Shown here: piece after piece, positions 1 to 11,672 of the stretch
Position numbering within the stretch: position 1 is the first letter of the stretch
Layout of the letters: every line of letters begins with the position of its first letter
Source of the DNA: Shinisaurus crocodilurus
Taxonomy: Eukaryota; Chordata; Lepidosauria; Squamata; Shinisauridae
DNA: 64,000 nucleotides
Assembly (NCBI GenBank): GCA_021292165.1
Contig: CM037879.1
Span: 160,955,278 to 161,019,277, forward strand
Direction: 5' to 3'
Translations under genes and position numbers: made by a program
The notes under the pieces: generated by a model
What the model was told of the DNA's origin: nothing
Seen by the model: the letters and a program-made list of their open reading frames with translations, nothing else
Database searches by the model: none

Positions 1-1152
1 CTTGCTTATTTATCGAAATTCTGTGTATATAGGCAACCTTAGGAGAAAGTCTCACAGGATCGAGTAAAGAAATGGCATCTTGCCATTTCTCCCTAACTTT
101 GGCATAGTGGTCTAGATGGGTCAGGAGTAAAATGAGCAAAATGAGAGGCATTTTATTGTTGTTGTTGTTGTTGACTCTTTTGATTTTTATCCTTCTGAAG
201 TTTCTAACATTTTCCTTAGCAGCAAACAGCATAATACTTTACTTAATGAAGATTTAAACAAAAATGAAAAGGAATGGTATTTTTCATGTCCGTGACTTGG
301 AGAAAGAAATATGAAGGTGAATTCTGAGTTTCTGAATAATAAATCATTCTGATTCTTAACTGCTAGTGTATACCCCATCCATGAGGGCTGTTACCCCAAG
401 CAATGGATTGCTGCCTGTGATCTACCTGGTTTTATCAGAGCACATTATACAGGTATCCCTTGACCATTCTTCCAACTCTGGAACTTTGAAGAATAGGGCT
501 CCTGTCTCTTTGTTGTTTAGCACCTGTTTAACTGCAGGCAAAGGAATTGGGGAGCTGAGTTGCATTCAGAGTTGATTTATTTTTATTGTGATGTTTTCTG
601 GTTTTGTTGCATTATGTTGTGGCACATTTCAATTTTTTTTTTTTATGCCTCTTGTGTGCCATCCTGATATCCTATGATGAAGGATGGGTTAAAAATACTT
701 TGAATGGATGGATGGATGGATGGATGGATTGCTAGGGATTTCATTCAGTCTGCATTTTGAGGCAAACTGACCTGATTCACATCTCCTGGTCTAATGTGCA
801 GATCAGAATGCAGCTATCCATTAGATTTTGCACTTATTCAAATTCTGCAGTGCAGTTCTCGACTCAAAAGCAAATACACCAAAATGTATATGAAGATGTG
901 TATGTTTCTATAAAATATTGTTTAGGAAGGTGTACTTTCAGAGAACATACATTTAGTGAACAAGCCTATCCCTGGGTGAGCATCCCAGGGACCATAGGAT
1001 GGCTCAGGAGTCAGGATTAATCCCTCCAAGGTCAGAGACAGTGCTCCAACCTTGGAAGTGGGAGTCAGAGATCTGACCCCCCTCCCCCAACCCTTCACTG
1101 CTGGCATGGAAAGAACCGCACTGGCTGCCCTCCAGGTCAGAAAAGCAACCTT
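1..1152. other. Non-genic sequence, no recognised gene
   Basis: AT-rich sequence with short low-complexity tracts: a (TTG)n run near 155-174 and a (TGGA)n run near 700-729. Open frames here are short, lack splice context and resemble no family I know. No promoter or RNA gene is recognised. Confidence 0.6.
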
Positions 1153-1221
1153 GGAGGAGGAGGAGGAGGAGGAGGAGGAGGAGGAGGAGGAGGAGGAGGA
1201 GGAGGAGGAGGAGGAGGAGGA
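1153..1221. repeat. (GGA)n microsatellite, about 23 units
   Basis: An uninterrupted GGA trinucleotide tract of 69 bases. It generates an artificial poly-glutamate frame on the plus strand and a poly-leucine frame on the minus strand. Neither frame has any recognisable sequence outside the tract, so neither is called as a gene. The purine-only strand could form triplex or slipped structures, which is inference. Confidence 0.95.
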
Positions 1222-2590
1222 AAAGGGGTGTTATGGTGGGTGGGAAGGGAAAGAGACTGGAGAGGCCAGGATACAAGTTATCCTGAGCCTCCTCCAACTT
1301 CCATCCCCCCCCCCGAAGTGCCCTTGCTAGAGGGACTGAAAAGCCCATCTAGCAAAATTAGAGGAAATTGGAGGAAAGGGAGATGAAGATTGACTCCCCC
1401 GCTCCTCTTGCCCGGAGCTTCAGCCCGGCAGGCCATAGGAATCATGGAAGCCCCTGAGTTCAGGGGCATCTGAGCGGTAAGGGTGCAGTCCATAGGATTG
1501 CACCATTAGAATTTTTTGTGACAAAGTACATTCAAAAATATGTATTTAAACATGAATGAAACAAACATATTGCAGATTACTGCTAAAACAGGATGGAACA
1601 GACTTACCATGTGAATGAATATATGTGAAATGATCCATCCATCCCTACATTCAGCCCTTGATTTCAACTAGTCTCCTTTGTCCTGCATTGTGTTTTTAGT
1701 TCTTGTAGTTGCACCAGTCCTAGCTTTCCGTCCTTTGTTAAGCCCCCTTTTTTGCTATGCGCTGGAAAACGAATCAGTGTTGCTGCACTGGCGATTCAGT
1801 TGTCATCTGCAGAGACCAAAATCCATGAACTTGGTACACCATGCTTGCTTTATACAAATTGCTGTCTTTGGCCATATGTGCATGTGTTATCAAACACTTC
1901 AATTACTAGCTCTTGCTGAGTGTAACTAGAGGGCTCAGTTAGCAGATGATTATCTCCACACCATCCTAAGAACTGTGATTTGAATTCTCCTACACAAAAA
2001 ATTACCAAATGGTGACACAGAACAAGTGCTTAGTATCAGTCTGGCCTGGACTATGATGCCAATGAAATGACAATTATGGCAAGTATGCATAAATGAAGTA
2101 TGACAATTTCCCCCTCCCTCCCACATACTTTTGATGTAATTCCAAAAGAAATTTTGAAGCTTTGCAAGTAGTTAGCACCTATTTTAAGTCTTTTGAGCCA
2201 TAAGAAAACAAAGTGTCTGGTAATTAATTTTTAAGAAACATTACAGTGAATACCTGACCTGTTTCAAACCAGATGCTTCCTACCACTTACAAACAGGCAT
2301 GCCTAAGTATGTAAAGGCTTTTCTAATGTACACTTTATGGACTTCATGTTTGGATATTCAGTCTCCTGTATATGAAGTAAAATCTCAAATTTGAAATGGA
2401 TCATTCACCCATCTTCTTTGGAATTGGGAAATATGTCACATGACTTTAATTAAGTCCTGGGATTAGCATCATGAAATTATCGCATTGCAAATTATCTTTT
2501 TATTGTACACTGTTACTGATGTTACCCTACTGTGTATGCTTGTCTAATATGTTTTGATTGTTTTAAATAGCTTTATCATGTGTATGTTTT
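1222..2590. other. Unique-looking AT-rich sequence
   Basis: No transposon termini, RNA gene or convincing coding frame recognised. The open frame at 1678-1929 starts with a hydrophobic stretch but shows no family resemblance and no splice signals I would trust. Confidence 0.5.
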
Positions 2591-2800
2591 AGGGATGGGA
2601 GAATGTGACAGATTTGCTTTCTCCTGTGTTCAGTTTTTTTAAATCTCAAGTTCTTCCTCTCCCAAATATGAACTTTGCAAATCTGGTATATTCTTATCAA
2701 AACCAAACTGAAATGAATTTTTCATCCATACCTAGTGTTTTTACATCATCTGGTTTCAGTGAACGGTACTTTCAGTTATATGTGGTCAACAGGAAATACA
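2591..2800. repeat. Interspersed repeat, copy 1 of a three-copy family
   Basis: Begins with TAGGGATGGGAGAATG, resembling hAT-type termini. The segment around 2641-2718 (AAATCTCAAGTTCTT, then a stretch ending in TTCTTATCAAAACCAAACTGAAATG) recurs in diverged form near 51076-51155 and 51409-51490. No right end was found, so the class is uncertain. Confidence 0.5.
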
Positions 2801-2844
2801 TTATTCTAACCGGCCCATAAAGAAATGCCATGACCTCTGCCCCT

Positions 2845-3420
2845 TGGAACTTACAGTGTGCAGCAGGAAGGTTCAGGCCACTTCCTCAGGGAAAGTACCA
2901 TCAGTACATTATTCAAGACCCTTCAAGTTGGATGGCAGAGCCCTGCCATCGCCTTCAGACTCAGAAGATGCATCCCTGGCAAAACTGCAAAATAAGGCAA
3001 GGGCCCTTTAACAGTCCAGAAAGCCAGGGGTAAGAGCTAACCACACTACAGGACTTGGAAGCCCTACATAATGCTTCAATTGGCTTTTTAACACCCTGCA
3101 GAGTGCAGACACAATATTAGTAGGAAGGAAGTTCAGCAAGTAGGGCTCACATGGAGCCGTCCAAGGTCCTGTTTTCATCTACCCTTTGCTTAAAAGGGAT
3201 TTTGCCTTGACTTTGCCTACTGTGACTTGACTTCATTTATCTTGATTAGCTTTTACTACTTGATCTGACCTTGCTGGCCCTGACTTGACTTTAATGATCT
3301 TGCATGGATTTTGTCTGCTTAATTTGACCTTACATACCATGACTTGACTTTGCCTCACTTGACCAGACTTTGCCTGCCTTGATTTTGACTCTATCAGACA
3401 CTACCAGCTTCCCATACACG
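2845..3420 (-). mobile_element. LTR-like retroelement remnant
   Basis: Read on the minus strand, roughly 2845-3060 is clearly homologous to 61340-61600: both share a GTGTGCAGCAG block, a TTCCTCAG block, a CACACTACAGG block, and GCCTACATAA or CCCTACATAA followed by GCTTCA, in the same order and spacing. The minus-strand copy at 61.4 kb carries an AATAAA signal, so I interpret both as LTR-type sequence. The 3180-3420 part holds loose repeats of a TTTGCCTTGACTT-like motif. No protein-coding remnant survives; the LTR class is inferred. Confidence 0.45.
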
Positions 3421-4627
3421 GCGCCCACAGAGTGGGACAAGAAAGGTCTTAGGGATGCTTCATACATTCCATTGGTATATATAAGAATACACCCAGGAGT
3501 AGGGAAATGTGCATATTTATACTGTTTAAAATTGTGTCTCAAATATTATGCACAAAATGGCTGCCTATTAAGATGTTGGGCAACCAACTGGAATGATGGA
3601 AAGGTGAGAGTTAACACTTGCATACTTTCCAAACATTACAGGGATGGTGTTACCCCATAACCAATGCAATGTGTTAATTAAATACTTATTTGCTTGTTTG
3701 CAAAGGATTATTGGTTTGGGATTTGGACAGGCTTAATGGAGAGAGAACTCCACCATTGTGGATCTAAACCACCACCACCCCCAGACCTCTTCTCTATGTC
3801 TGCTTAGTGTTTTGATTTTGCCCATAGATAATATCCTTAAGAGAGCACAAACAGGTGACTTTAGATGATGCAATGGGACAGAGGGGAGGAAGCCACCTTT
3901 TAGGTCCAGCCATTTAAACAAAGATAGTCAATCTAGGATAAGTTCCAAACTTATTTGGAAATTACTTCATTTAGAGCCACCAATCATGTAAACAAACATG
4001 AGCTCCAGAGCTGGAGCTCTGTACCCAGTTGTGCAGGCTCCTGTATCATACAGAGGGACTGAAGTGTGTTTAACTACATATAGGATAGCAATATATGCAA
4101 TAGACCTTTTTGCCTGCAGTCCAGTAGTCCAGCTGTTAGCTGTTCCCAGCTGAAATCAGCCTACAGTGGGTGTTGCAACCAGCTTAGTAAGAGCCCATAA
4201 ATATTTGTTATCAGAGACCTGACAGATGTAAGCAAGAAAAATGTGTTTACCATTCAGGGCAATCATCTGTGATGATGATTGTGTAACCTACCCTGCCTAC
4301 AGTAAATTGGAGGTGTAACACGATCTCACTCTTTCAATGGCTTATTGACAGTGAAGGGTGGAACACAGGCTACGGCATTACATTCAGGAGCTGAGCCTGA
4401 CTGCTCCCACCAGTATTGATAGATCTTGTACAGCTATCACCAAGTTCTGGCTCAAATCCTCTAAGACAAAGCTTCCACAAAAACACCTATCATGCAAGAA
4501 CGTCTTGCCTGTGCACATGGGCTTTAGATCATGGGTGCGCAGACTTTAGGCTTGCAGGATCTGCTGTGCTTTTCACTAGACTTTAGACCCTGAGGACCAC
4601 CAGCCCCAGTCAGATGCAAATAGGCAG

Positions 4628-4824
4628 CAGTGGCTGGTGGCTCCAATGTCAGTAAGATGGTGTATCCACTCCAGGTTTCAGGCTGAAATTTGAAGGAGCT
4701 TTCCATGGTGCTGAACCTAATTTGGGAATAGGCTCCAGAACCATGGATAGCTCCTTAAAAGTGCAGACTGAAGCCCAGAGTAGGTACACAGCCTCACTGA
4801 CACTGGAGCCACCATCCTCCACTG
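4628..4824. mobile_element. Palindromic MITE (family P, copy 1)
   Basis: A foldback element. The left arm contains GGCTCCAATGTCAGT (4639 on) and the right arm ends ACTGACACTGGAGCC (to 4810), inverted repeats with one mismatch. The arms extend outward to CAGTGG at the left and CCACTG at the right with a small indel. A second copy lies at 31075-31265 with the same arms. CAGTG termini suggest a hAT-type MITE, but I could not identify a TSD here. Confidence 0.7.
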
Positions 4825-4830
4825 CAAAGG

Positions 4831-5062
4831 TAGGGATGTAACCGCTTGCCTCGAGCGGGCGTAGCGGGCCGAAATCGGCCCCGCTCACACCCGCCTGAAG
4901 CAAGTGGGCCTTACCGGGTCCCGGGCCCCGCTTGCCAGTCTGTGCCAAGCCAGCCGCGATGGTTCCGTCACGTCACTTCTGGCCAGCCAGAAGTGATGTG
5001 TCGGGACCCTGCGCCAGCGCGCCAGGACCCCGCGCTGCGGCTTTTCCGAAGAAACCAGGGCA
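4831..5062 (-). mobile_element. GC-rich hAT MITE (family G), truncated copy
   Basis: Starts TAGGGATGTA and matches the reverse complement of the right end of the complete copy at 37189-37598, including the GAAAT(C/T)GGCCCC and CTCACACCCG blocks. The other end is missing; homology fades near 5062, shortly before the SINE at 5096. It stands out as a CpG-rich island in AT-rich surroundings. Confidence 0.7.
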
Positions 5063-5095
5063 ACAGGGCTGAAAACATAATCATAATCATAATAA

Positions 5096-5329
5096 GAGAG
5101 CAAGTGTGGTGTAGTGGTTAAGGTGTTGGACTGGGACTCGGGAGATCCAGGTTCTAGTCCCCGCTTGGCCATGAAACTCACTGGGTGACTTTGGGCCAGT
5201 CACTGACTCTCAGCCTAACCTACCTCACAGGGTTGTTGTGAGGGTAAAATGGAGAGGAGGAGGATAATGTAAGCTGCTTTGGGTTCCTTGCAGGAAAAAA
5301 GGTGGGGTATAAATAAATAAATAAATAAT
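5096..5329 (+). mobile_element. tRNA-derived SINE (GAGAGC-type), full length
   Basis: Starts GAGAGCAAGTGTGGTGTAG, has a B-box-like GGTTCTAGTCC, the conserved middle CTCACTGGGTGACTTTGGGCC and CCTCACAGGGTTGTTGTGAG, then GGGGTATAAATAAATAAATA as tail. Three related copies occur at 12939, 25498 and, more diverged, 62552. It is flanked on both sides by an (ATC/ATA)-rich simple repeat (5075-5095 and 5327-5360), consistent with insertion into, or slippage of, that target. Confidence 0.9.
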
Positions 5330-5360
5330 CATAATCATAATCATAATCACAATCATAATA

Positions 5361-6018
5361 CTGCAAATGGGATTGTCTATTAAGTAAGACAATACAATAT
5401 GGTTACCTTCACCATATCTGCCCCAGATTCTTTTGCCAGTGTATTATCACTCTGCCACCATAGTACTCCACAATAACAAGATGAATGCACTGCTGAACAT
5501 TAGGTCAATTTGAGAGAGAGTTAAATAAGCCCTTGTCAGTTCTCTATTCATCAAGATAACATTTGAAAATGGTAACAATGACATTTGTGTGTGTTGCTCT
5601 CACACCATTTAATACAATCAAACTGAAATGCAGTTGTCATCATGTGAAATCAATATTCTTGGTACATGCTCCGTTAGTAGATGGTATCCTGTATTGTAGT
5701 ACTGTGTGTCACTGCCAAGAAGTATGATGGTCTACAAGTATATAATATCACCAGTCTCCAATCCAGGCCTGCTCAAGCTATATTGCTACCTTAAACAAAT
5801 ATTAATTTTGCTTTCTTCACCCTGCAACGTATTGAATGTGGGGGTGGTGAGAATTTACTTACCTTCTCAAGAGTTTTCCTGATGGCTGTTCCTTCCCCTT
5901 GCACCATATATAAATAGACTGAGGGGTTAGGGCTACAGCTGGAAAAATCAGGGAAGGGGGATACACCCCAGAACTTGTTGTCCCAAAGCTTTGGTGGGGA
6001 AACTGCATTTCCCCATGA
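5361..6018. other. No recognised feature
   Basis: AT-rich sequence without transposon termini or plausible exons that I can identify. Confidence 0.5.
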
Positions 6019-6660
6019 GTGTTTTCCAGAATACTCCTGTACTTCTTGAATTCTAGCATCCTAGGTAGATTACCATGCCGCTCCTGGAGGAATCCTCTTC
6101 TGCAGCCCCCTGAGCAAGATGTCCCCAAGGAAGAAGCTACTTCAGAGGACCCTGGAGTTCCCCAAGAACTCTGGTGCCTGAAGATTCAGGCTAAGGCTGT
6201 GGTCAAGTGAAGGAGTGCCTGCTTGCAGAAAGAAGACTCCACAAAAATAAAGGCCTCCTTGTGAGCAGGACTTCCTCACAAGTAGGACTTTTGCCAGAGG
6301 GCCTGTGATGAACTGCAGCTAGACCCTAGCTGGGAATTCAGGCTACTTAAGCCTTCAGTTCCAGTCTAGCCATTCCTGGAACAACATCTGAATAGCATCT
6401 CCTAGTGTGCCTTGAAAGCTCATGCTGCTGACCCCTGGACTCCAGCTAAGGCCCTGCTCATTGGGCTGTGCTTGTTTTGGACTGCTCATCTGTGTTTGTC
6501 CTTGGCTTCACCTCAGACCCTGCTCCTGGATTGCTCTCTGCTGGACTGGTAACCCTGTATTTCTGACCTCTGCTGGCCTTTAACTTTGTCAAATGGATTT
6601 GCCCCTAGTTTGACCATGGGCTGGGCTTGACCCTGCCAAAGCGGGACACAGACCTCTGCA
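6019..6660 (+). mobile_element. Possible LTR retroelement end
   Basis: A moderately GC-rich block unlike its surroundings. About 6303-6650 is framed by TGTGATGAACTGCAG and GCGGGACACA, a TG...CA layout, with a pyrimidine-rich run of CTGCTC, TTGGACTG and CCTTGGC words as seen in many vertebrate LTR leaders. Upstream sequence contains AAAAATAAAGG. I found no paired LTR, no primer binding site and no pol fragment, so this is tentative. Confidence 0.35.
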
Positions 6661-7215
6661 CTGTCACTTGGTTGTACTGCTCAAACACATTGAACAATTC
6701 AAGCATATATTTTTTTGACTAATTATTACTACTGCACCAATTACTACATCTCATTTTTTTTTGTAAATCATGAAATATTTTTTTAAAGGCCTAGTAATAT
6801 AACATGCCTGAAACACTGCAAGCCTTCATATTGGGAGGGGCAGGGGGAAGAGACAAAATATCCTTCAATTATTTAGGAATTATTTCAGATAATCCAAATT
6901 AATAATAGTTATTGTTATTATATCCTCCCCCTCCTCCTCATTGAGCTGGATATACACTTGCCCTTTGTGAAAAGTATTGAGATTTGGCAGAGGGTCCCAC
7001 TGGGAGAAGAAGTGGGGGATGTCACAGGTGAGCTGAGAAATGCTGGCTCTGTATACACATGAAGTTTGTGGTTTGTATTTTTGTTAACATTGCCTTGACA
7101 CCTTGGCTCAAGAATCCATTTTGTTTTGGGAAAGGTGTGACAAGCTGGGGACAGGGCTACAAATAAGGATCCTTGAGCGCTTTGTATTCTTGTTTGGAAT
7201 TGGAAGCCCATAACT

Positions 7216-7641
7216 GGGGATGGGCGAACATGTGAAGTTTGATTTCATTGAGGTTCTCTGCATTCTTCCGCAAACCCCATTTCACCCTGTGTGCGTTCCC
7301 ATATATATGAGGTTATTTTCTTTATCTTTTGATCAGGAGAAATACACATTTTTTAAAGTGTGCAATTCTTCCCAATCAAAAATGTGCACACACACCCCTG
7401 GAAAAGTGTGAAAATGCAAAGTGTACAGTTGCACAAGTGCACATATGTGCAAATGCACATTTTCAGAATTGCGCAAGTGCATTTTTGAATGTTGATGCAA
7501 GTTCAGGAAACTGTGAACATTTCCCAAGAATTACATTCCTGTTTGCATTTGGGTTGCGAATGTGACACACTTGCATGATTTGCAAACAAGAATGAAATTC
7601 TTGTATACTTGTCCTTAAGTTTGGGCATCAGTTGTTCATTC
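7216..7641. repeat. Possible hAT-like MITE with GTGCA-rich interior
   Basis: Bounded on the left by GGGGATGGGCGAAC and on the right by GTTGTTCATTCC, which are roughly inverted. The interior repeats GTGCAAATGCAC-like words many times (7355-7580). Subterminal repeat arrays of this kind are common in hAT elements. No convincing TSD was seen. Confidence 0.4.
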
Positions 7642-7998
7642 CTTTGGCTTGGGCACCCCTCACAGGGCCGGATTAAGAGCATTATGGGCCTGGTGCTGAG
7701 GATTTTGGTGGGCCTTTTTATGGAAATAAATAAAATGAAGACGCAATTTTATATTAAAACAAATTAAATATTTTAGTCAGCAAAGAAGAACAGTCAGCAA
7801 AGAAGTTACACAGTCAACAAAGTTAAGGTCATTCACAAACTCCAAATATTGCTTTCAACTAGCAACAAGCAACCTGCATTTAGCCTTCACACCAGCAACT
7901 GGTGTACATAAGCATACTGCCTCCGATACTGGATAGCATAGAGCCATCAGGACTAGTAGCCATTGATATCCTTCTCCTCCATAAATTTGATGGGGGAA

Positions 7999-8040
7999 GT
8001 GTGTGTGTGTGAGACACACACACACACACACACTCACACA
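7999..8040. repeat. Inverted (TG)n/(CA)n microsatellite
   Basis: A GT run is followed directly by GAGACACACACACA, so the two halves are inverted relative to each other and can fold into a hairpin. It lies inside the 2.4-kb hAT-like element. Confidence 0.9.
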
Positions 8041-8247
8041 GTTAATCCAAGTCTTTTCCCTAGTCAAAATTGCACCTGAAAAAAACATGTTCATGCTCAT
8101 TAGCCCCCAAGGAGAAAAAGGACCTATGCAGGTTTAGACAGAAATAAGGCCTACAACTCCCAGAATACCTCAGCCAGCATGGCCAGCTGGCAGATGCTGA
8201 GACTTGAAGGACTTACTACTTCTGGCTAAAGATGCACAGGATTGCAT

Positions 8248-8425
8248 TGTTATTTTTCATCCCTCATCCCTCCCTATTCCTTTTTCCTTGTGTGCTGTGT
8301 CTTTTTAGACTGTAAGCCTGCAGGCAGGGACTGTCTTCCTTTACTGATCATATGTAAGCCCCGCCAGGAGTCTATTTGACTGAGGAGCGGGATAACAATA
8401 CTCTAAAATAAATTTAGTAAATAAT
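8248..8425 (+). mobile_element. LINE L2-type 3' tail
   Basis: Contains GACTGTAAGCCTGCAGGCAGGGACTGTC followed by an AATAAATTTAGTAAATAA tail. The same block appears in reverse orientation at about 47504-47620. Such GTAAGCC...GGGATAA...AATAAA tails are typical of L2/CR1-type 3' ends in reptiles (family knowledge). Confidence 0.6.
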
Positions 8426-11134
8426 TAGTTTGAAATAAGTATTTAAAAAATAAAAAGATGAGCATCTATAACCGCGCACCTGCCCATACAGGTGCTCGCA
8501 GAGTATAAAATATTTTTTTAAAAAATAAGGAAGAAAAGGTGCTGCAGCAACCAGCACCAACCTCGATGGGCCCCAGCCTGTCTCCTGAGCAGGATACAGC
8601 AGTGGGCTTGGGAAAGGCGTATGATTAAAGTCCCCAAGCACCCTGCAAATATTTTACTCAGAGGAAATGCTACTGCCCCACAAACACCACACCATGTCTT
8701 GCTCAGATTCTGTTTTTAAAAAACACGGCCCACAACCACCACATCTTGCTCCAAGAAATTCAAAAATGACCCACAACTCCCACATTTTGCACAGAAAACA
8801 TAAGAAACGACCCCGCCTCTAAGCTCTGGGATGAGCAGAAAGAGGCCCAGAGGCCACGCGGGCCCACTTCGGGTCAGCGAAATCCTAGTTGAGTCGCACA
8901 AGCCACCACAGCTTAGATCACGCCACCTCCAAGCTGCCCCACCGCCAAAGCACCCCCCACCCCACCACCCGTGAACGCGAGTCCTTGCCTGGCGGGCTCC
9001 TCAGTGGGGGGTGGATTATCCAGTATTAAACACTGAAGCTCCATGTTTTAAAGCAATCTACAACACTGACCAATGCTGCTCCTTGCTAGAAGAGGAAGCA
9101 GCAGCGCCAGTGCTAGGATGACTTTTCCAGAATTATATTATTATATAATATCTGATATATTATAATTATTACATTATTCGATTTTATATTCTTTTATAAT
9201 ATTTCATAAGTGGCTTTTGTAATTTTTTTAAAACCTTACTTAAACCCTTAATTTTGGATATCTGGTGTTTTTCATGGGGGGGGGGGGTCAGTGCTTGCAA
9301 GGCAATCTTTTTCTTTTTGTTTTCTAATTGTCAGGATTGAGCTTCAGAGAAGGTTCTTGCCTTTCCTTCTGACACTGTATCTCACCTGTTAGAGGCACCG
9401 AGTCAGCTCTGTTAGGAAAGGAAATCTTTGGCAATTTAAAGAAAAGAATCATGTGATCAATTCCCTCATTCTCCTCTCCCTCCCTCCCTCCCTCGGTCCA
9501 GGACACCCGGTGCAGCCCCCGCCTCCTCCTCTTTCCGCCCAGCTAACCCCTTCCCCATGGGGCGCCCTCCCGTGCACGCGCACGCACAGGCACGCGCACC
9601 CCTCGCCTCCACCTCCCAGTTGAGCGGCGTCTCTCTACTCTTAAAGGGGCCATGGGCAAAATTCAATTGCAGCTAAGCTAAAACTGCAAGCTGAGCTGCC
9701 ACTGCCCACGTGGCCCCTTTAAAAGCAGCTTGAAGGACAACGCCATTTTCCTGGCAAGTGGGGACTCTGCTCTTTCCCACCAGCTGCCTCGGTGCCTCCC
9801 TCCCTCCCGCGATCCAGTGAGACGCCCCCTTGTGAATTGGGGTGGGGGAGGGGGAGGGGGCATGGCGGGGGGGGGAAGGTGCAAGCTGGAACACCCCCCC
9901 ATTTCACCCCACAGGTGATCCGTTTGGGGTTTCCCCACATGCAGTGCGGCAGCGGCAGCAGCCAGCAGGCGGCGGCGCGGCTCGGGCGAGTGGGCGCGCC
10001 GCGCGCTGCCGGGCCAGGCTGTGGGCCTATTTTATGGTAGGGGCCTGGAGCTGCAGCTCCAATAGCCCCTATCTTAATCCGGCCCTGACCCCTCACCTTC
10101 GTGAGTTTCAGCTAGGCTCTAAGATTAACCTGAGATTTGCTTGGTCTCCAAGATCATTCCTTGTGATCCTTTCTTAGCATTGTTCCCACTCCACACTTCC
10201 AGGGCCAGAGACTTCTATTTCTTAACTATTTTGTTGCATCATGTGCCTAGAAAGTCCCATTTTGCCTTCTATGCTCAGAGAGAAAAGCTGTATCCACTGG
10301 TAAAGTGCCCATTGGGTCCTGGACCAGACTCCATACATTGAAGTTATGCAAGTTAGCTGGAGAGCTCCTTACTTCCATTCTTAGTGTCTCGTAGAAGGCT
10401 TACGACTTCCATAGGAGTTGCTTTGTTTTTTAGTCCAATTGTTTTGCTTATGCAGGGGATTTAGAGCATTTTAAGGAAGCTGCTACTGAATGTCTCCAGC
10501 CAAGTATAAACATTTAGACACTTTTAAAAAGCTTGCTGGGCAACTTTGTAACGTGTCTCCTTTTCTCAATCCCGTCGCCCCTCTCTAGGTTTATTTTCTT
10601 TGGTGTAGTCAGGTCTAAGGAAAGTGCCCATTTTCAGTATCTCAATTTTTAACACTATTTTTTAACAAATTTGTGGCTCTCTGGGGTCCCCCCCCCCATG
10701 GTTAAGCTTCTGTTCTGTCTCCCCGTTGCAGCTGCAAACACCAGTTGTGTCAGAACTGCCTTTGAATATATCATCCATTGACCACCTCGAGCAACTTGGT
10801 ACTCAATAGTGCCTAACTGTCTTGAGGTTTTTGTCCCATTTTGATTTGTAACCAAAAGCTGGAAGATCTATTTTTATTTTTCCAATATCCATGATGAGCC
10901 AGGAAGTGAATTCTTTTGGGTTTCCCTTCTTCTGATGATGCTCTATTTCTTTTTCTCTTCTAAATCTGTCCATTTCACCCTGAGACCCACCATTCCCACA
11001 AGCACTTGAGCTCCCTTTGGCCTATGGCTTCCCAACCTCTTCCTTGCCATTTCTACAGTGCCTCCTTTAGAAAATGCTAACTTCTCCCATCTCCTTATTT
11101 TTCTATCTCTGTGTTCCACCTATAAGAACAAGTA

Positions 11135-11372
11135 CAGTCATGCCTTGGATTGAGAGCATAATTCATTCCGGAAACGTGCTTGTAATCCAAAACACTCGTA
11201 TATCAAAACGAAATCCCCCAAAAAAAATTTGTACAGAGATTTTTAATTTAAGCCGTACTACAAGACGTCGCTCGTATATCAAGTAAAAAAAATAATTAAA
11301 TAAATATTTAAAAATTTGCTTGTCTTGCAAAACGCTCTCAAACCAAGTTATTTGCAATCCAAGGTATTACTG
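11135..11372 (-). mobile_element. TA-flanked MITE (family T), copy 1
   Basis: Left end CAGTCATGCCTTGGATTG, right end CAATCCAAGGTATTACTG, inverted repeats with two mismatches. Flanking TA dinucleotides at 11133-11134 and 11373-11374 fit a Tc1/mariner/pogo TSD. Two full copies in the opposite orientation lie at 34401 and 55427. At 238 bp it cannot encode a transposase. Confidence 0.9.
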
Positions 11373-11639
11373 TACACTGGTACATATGCTAGGTGTTGGG
11401 TCTACTAACCAAGCCACTCTTCTCTTGTAATGCATGCACAGGTCTATAGGGATAGGTTACAAATGAAACCTGGCAAATATGAGCGAAGCCAGTAACGCCT
11501 TCTGTGCTCTTTTGTGGCAAGTGGTGACAGATACAGTGGGTTGAGCCCACAGTTCCATGCTAGTAATATTGGATGAAGGAGCTGTGCGGTCAAGCAGGTG
11601 TGAAAGCAATTCTCACAATAGTCACTGCCAAGTTGCAGG

Positions 11640-11641
<2 letters not shown>

Positions 11642-11670
<29 letters not shown>
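11642..11670. repeat. (CA)n microsatellite
   Basis: Uninterrupted dinucleotide run. Confidence 0.95.

Positions 11671-11672
<2 letters not shown>

Larger units (their letters stand above)
7663..10087. mobile_element. 2.4-kb hAT-like transposon, non-coding composite
   Basis: The ends are perfect 16-bp inverted repeats: CAGGGCCGGATTAAGA at 7663 and TCTTAATCCGGCCCTG ending at 10087. They are flanked by a perfect 8-bp direct repeat ACCCCTCA (7655-7662 and 10088-10095). An 8-bp TSD with CAG...CTG ends is the signature of the hAT superfamily. No transposase frame is visible. The interior includes a TG/CA inverted simple repeat (7999-8040), a GCAATCC-type palindromic MITE relative (about 8100-8247), an L2-type tail (about 8248-8425) and a CpG-rich third (about 9480-10030). 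It is a non-autonomous or decayed element with later insertions. Confidence 0.85.

Noticed and set aside
1004..1348. Open frames with poly-glutamate or poly-leucine across 1153-1221
   Set aside because: Produced entirely by the (GGA)n tract; flanks show no protein family and no splice or start context.
9480..10030. CpG island promoter of a host gene
   Set aside because: It lies wholly inside the 7663-10087 transposon and no exon or splice donor follows convincingly; kept only as a possible capture.
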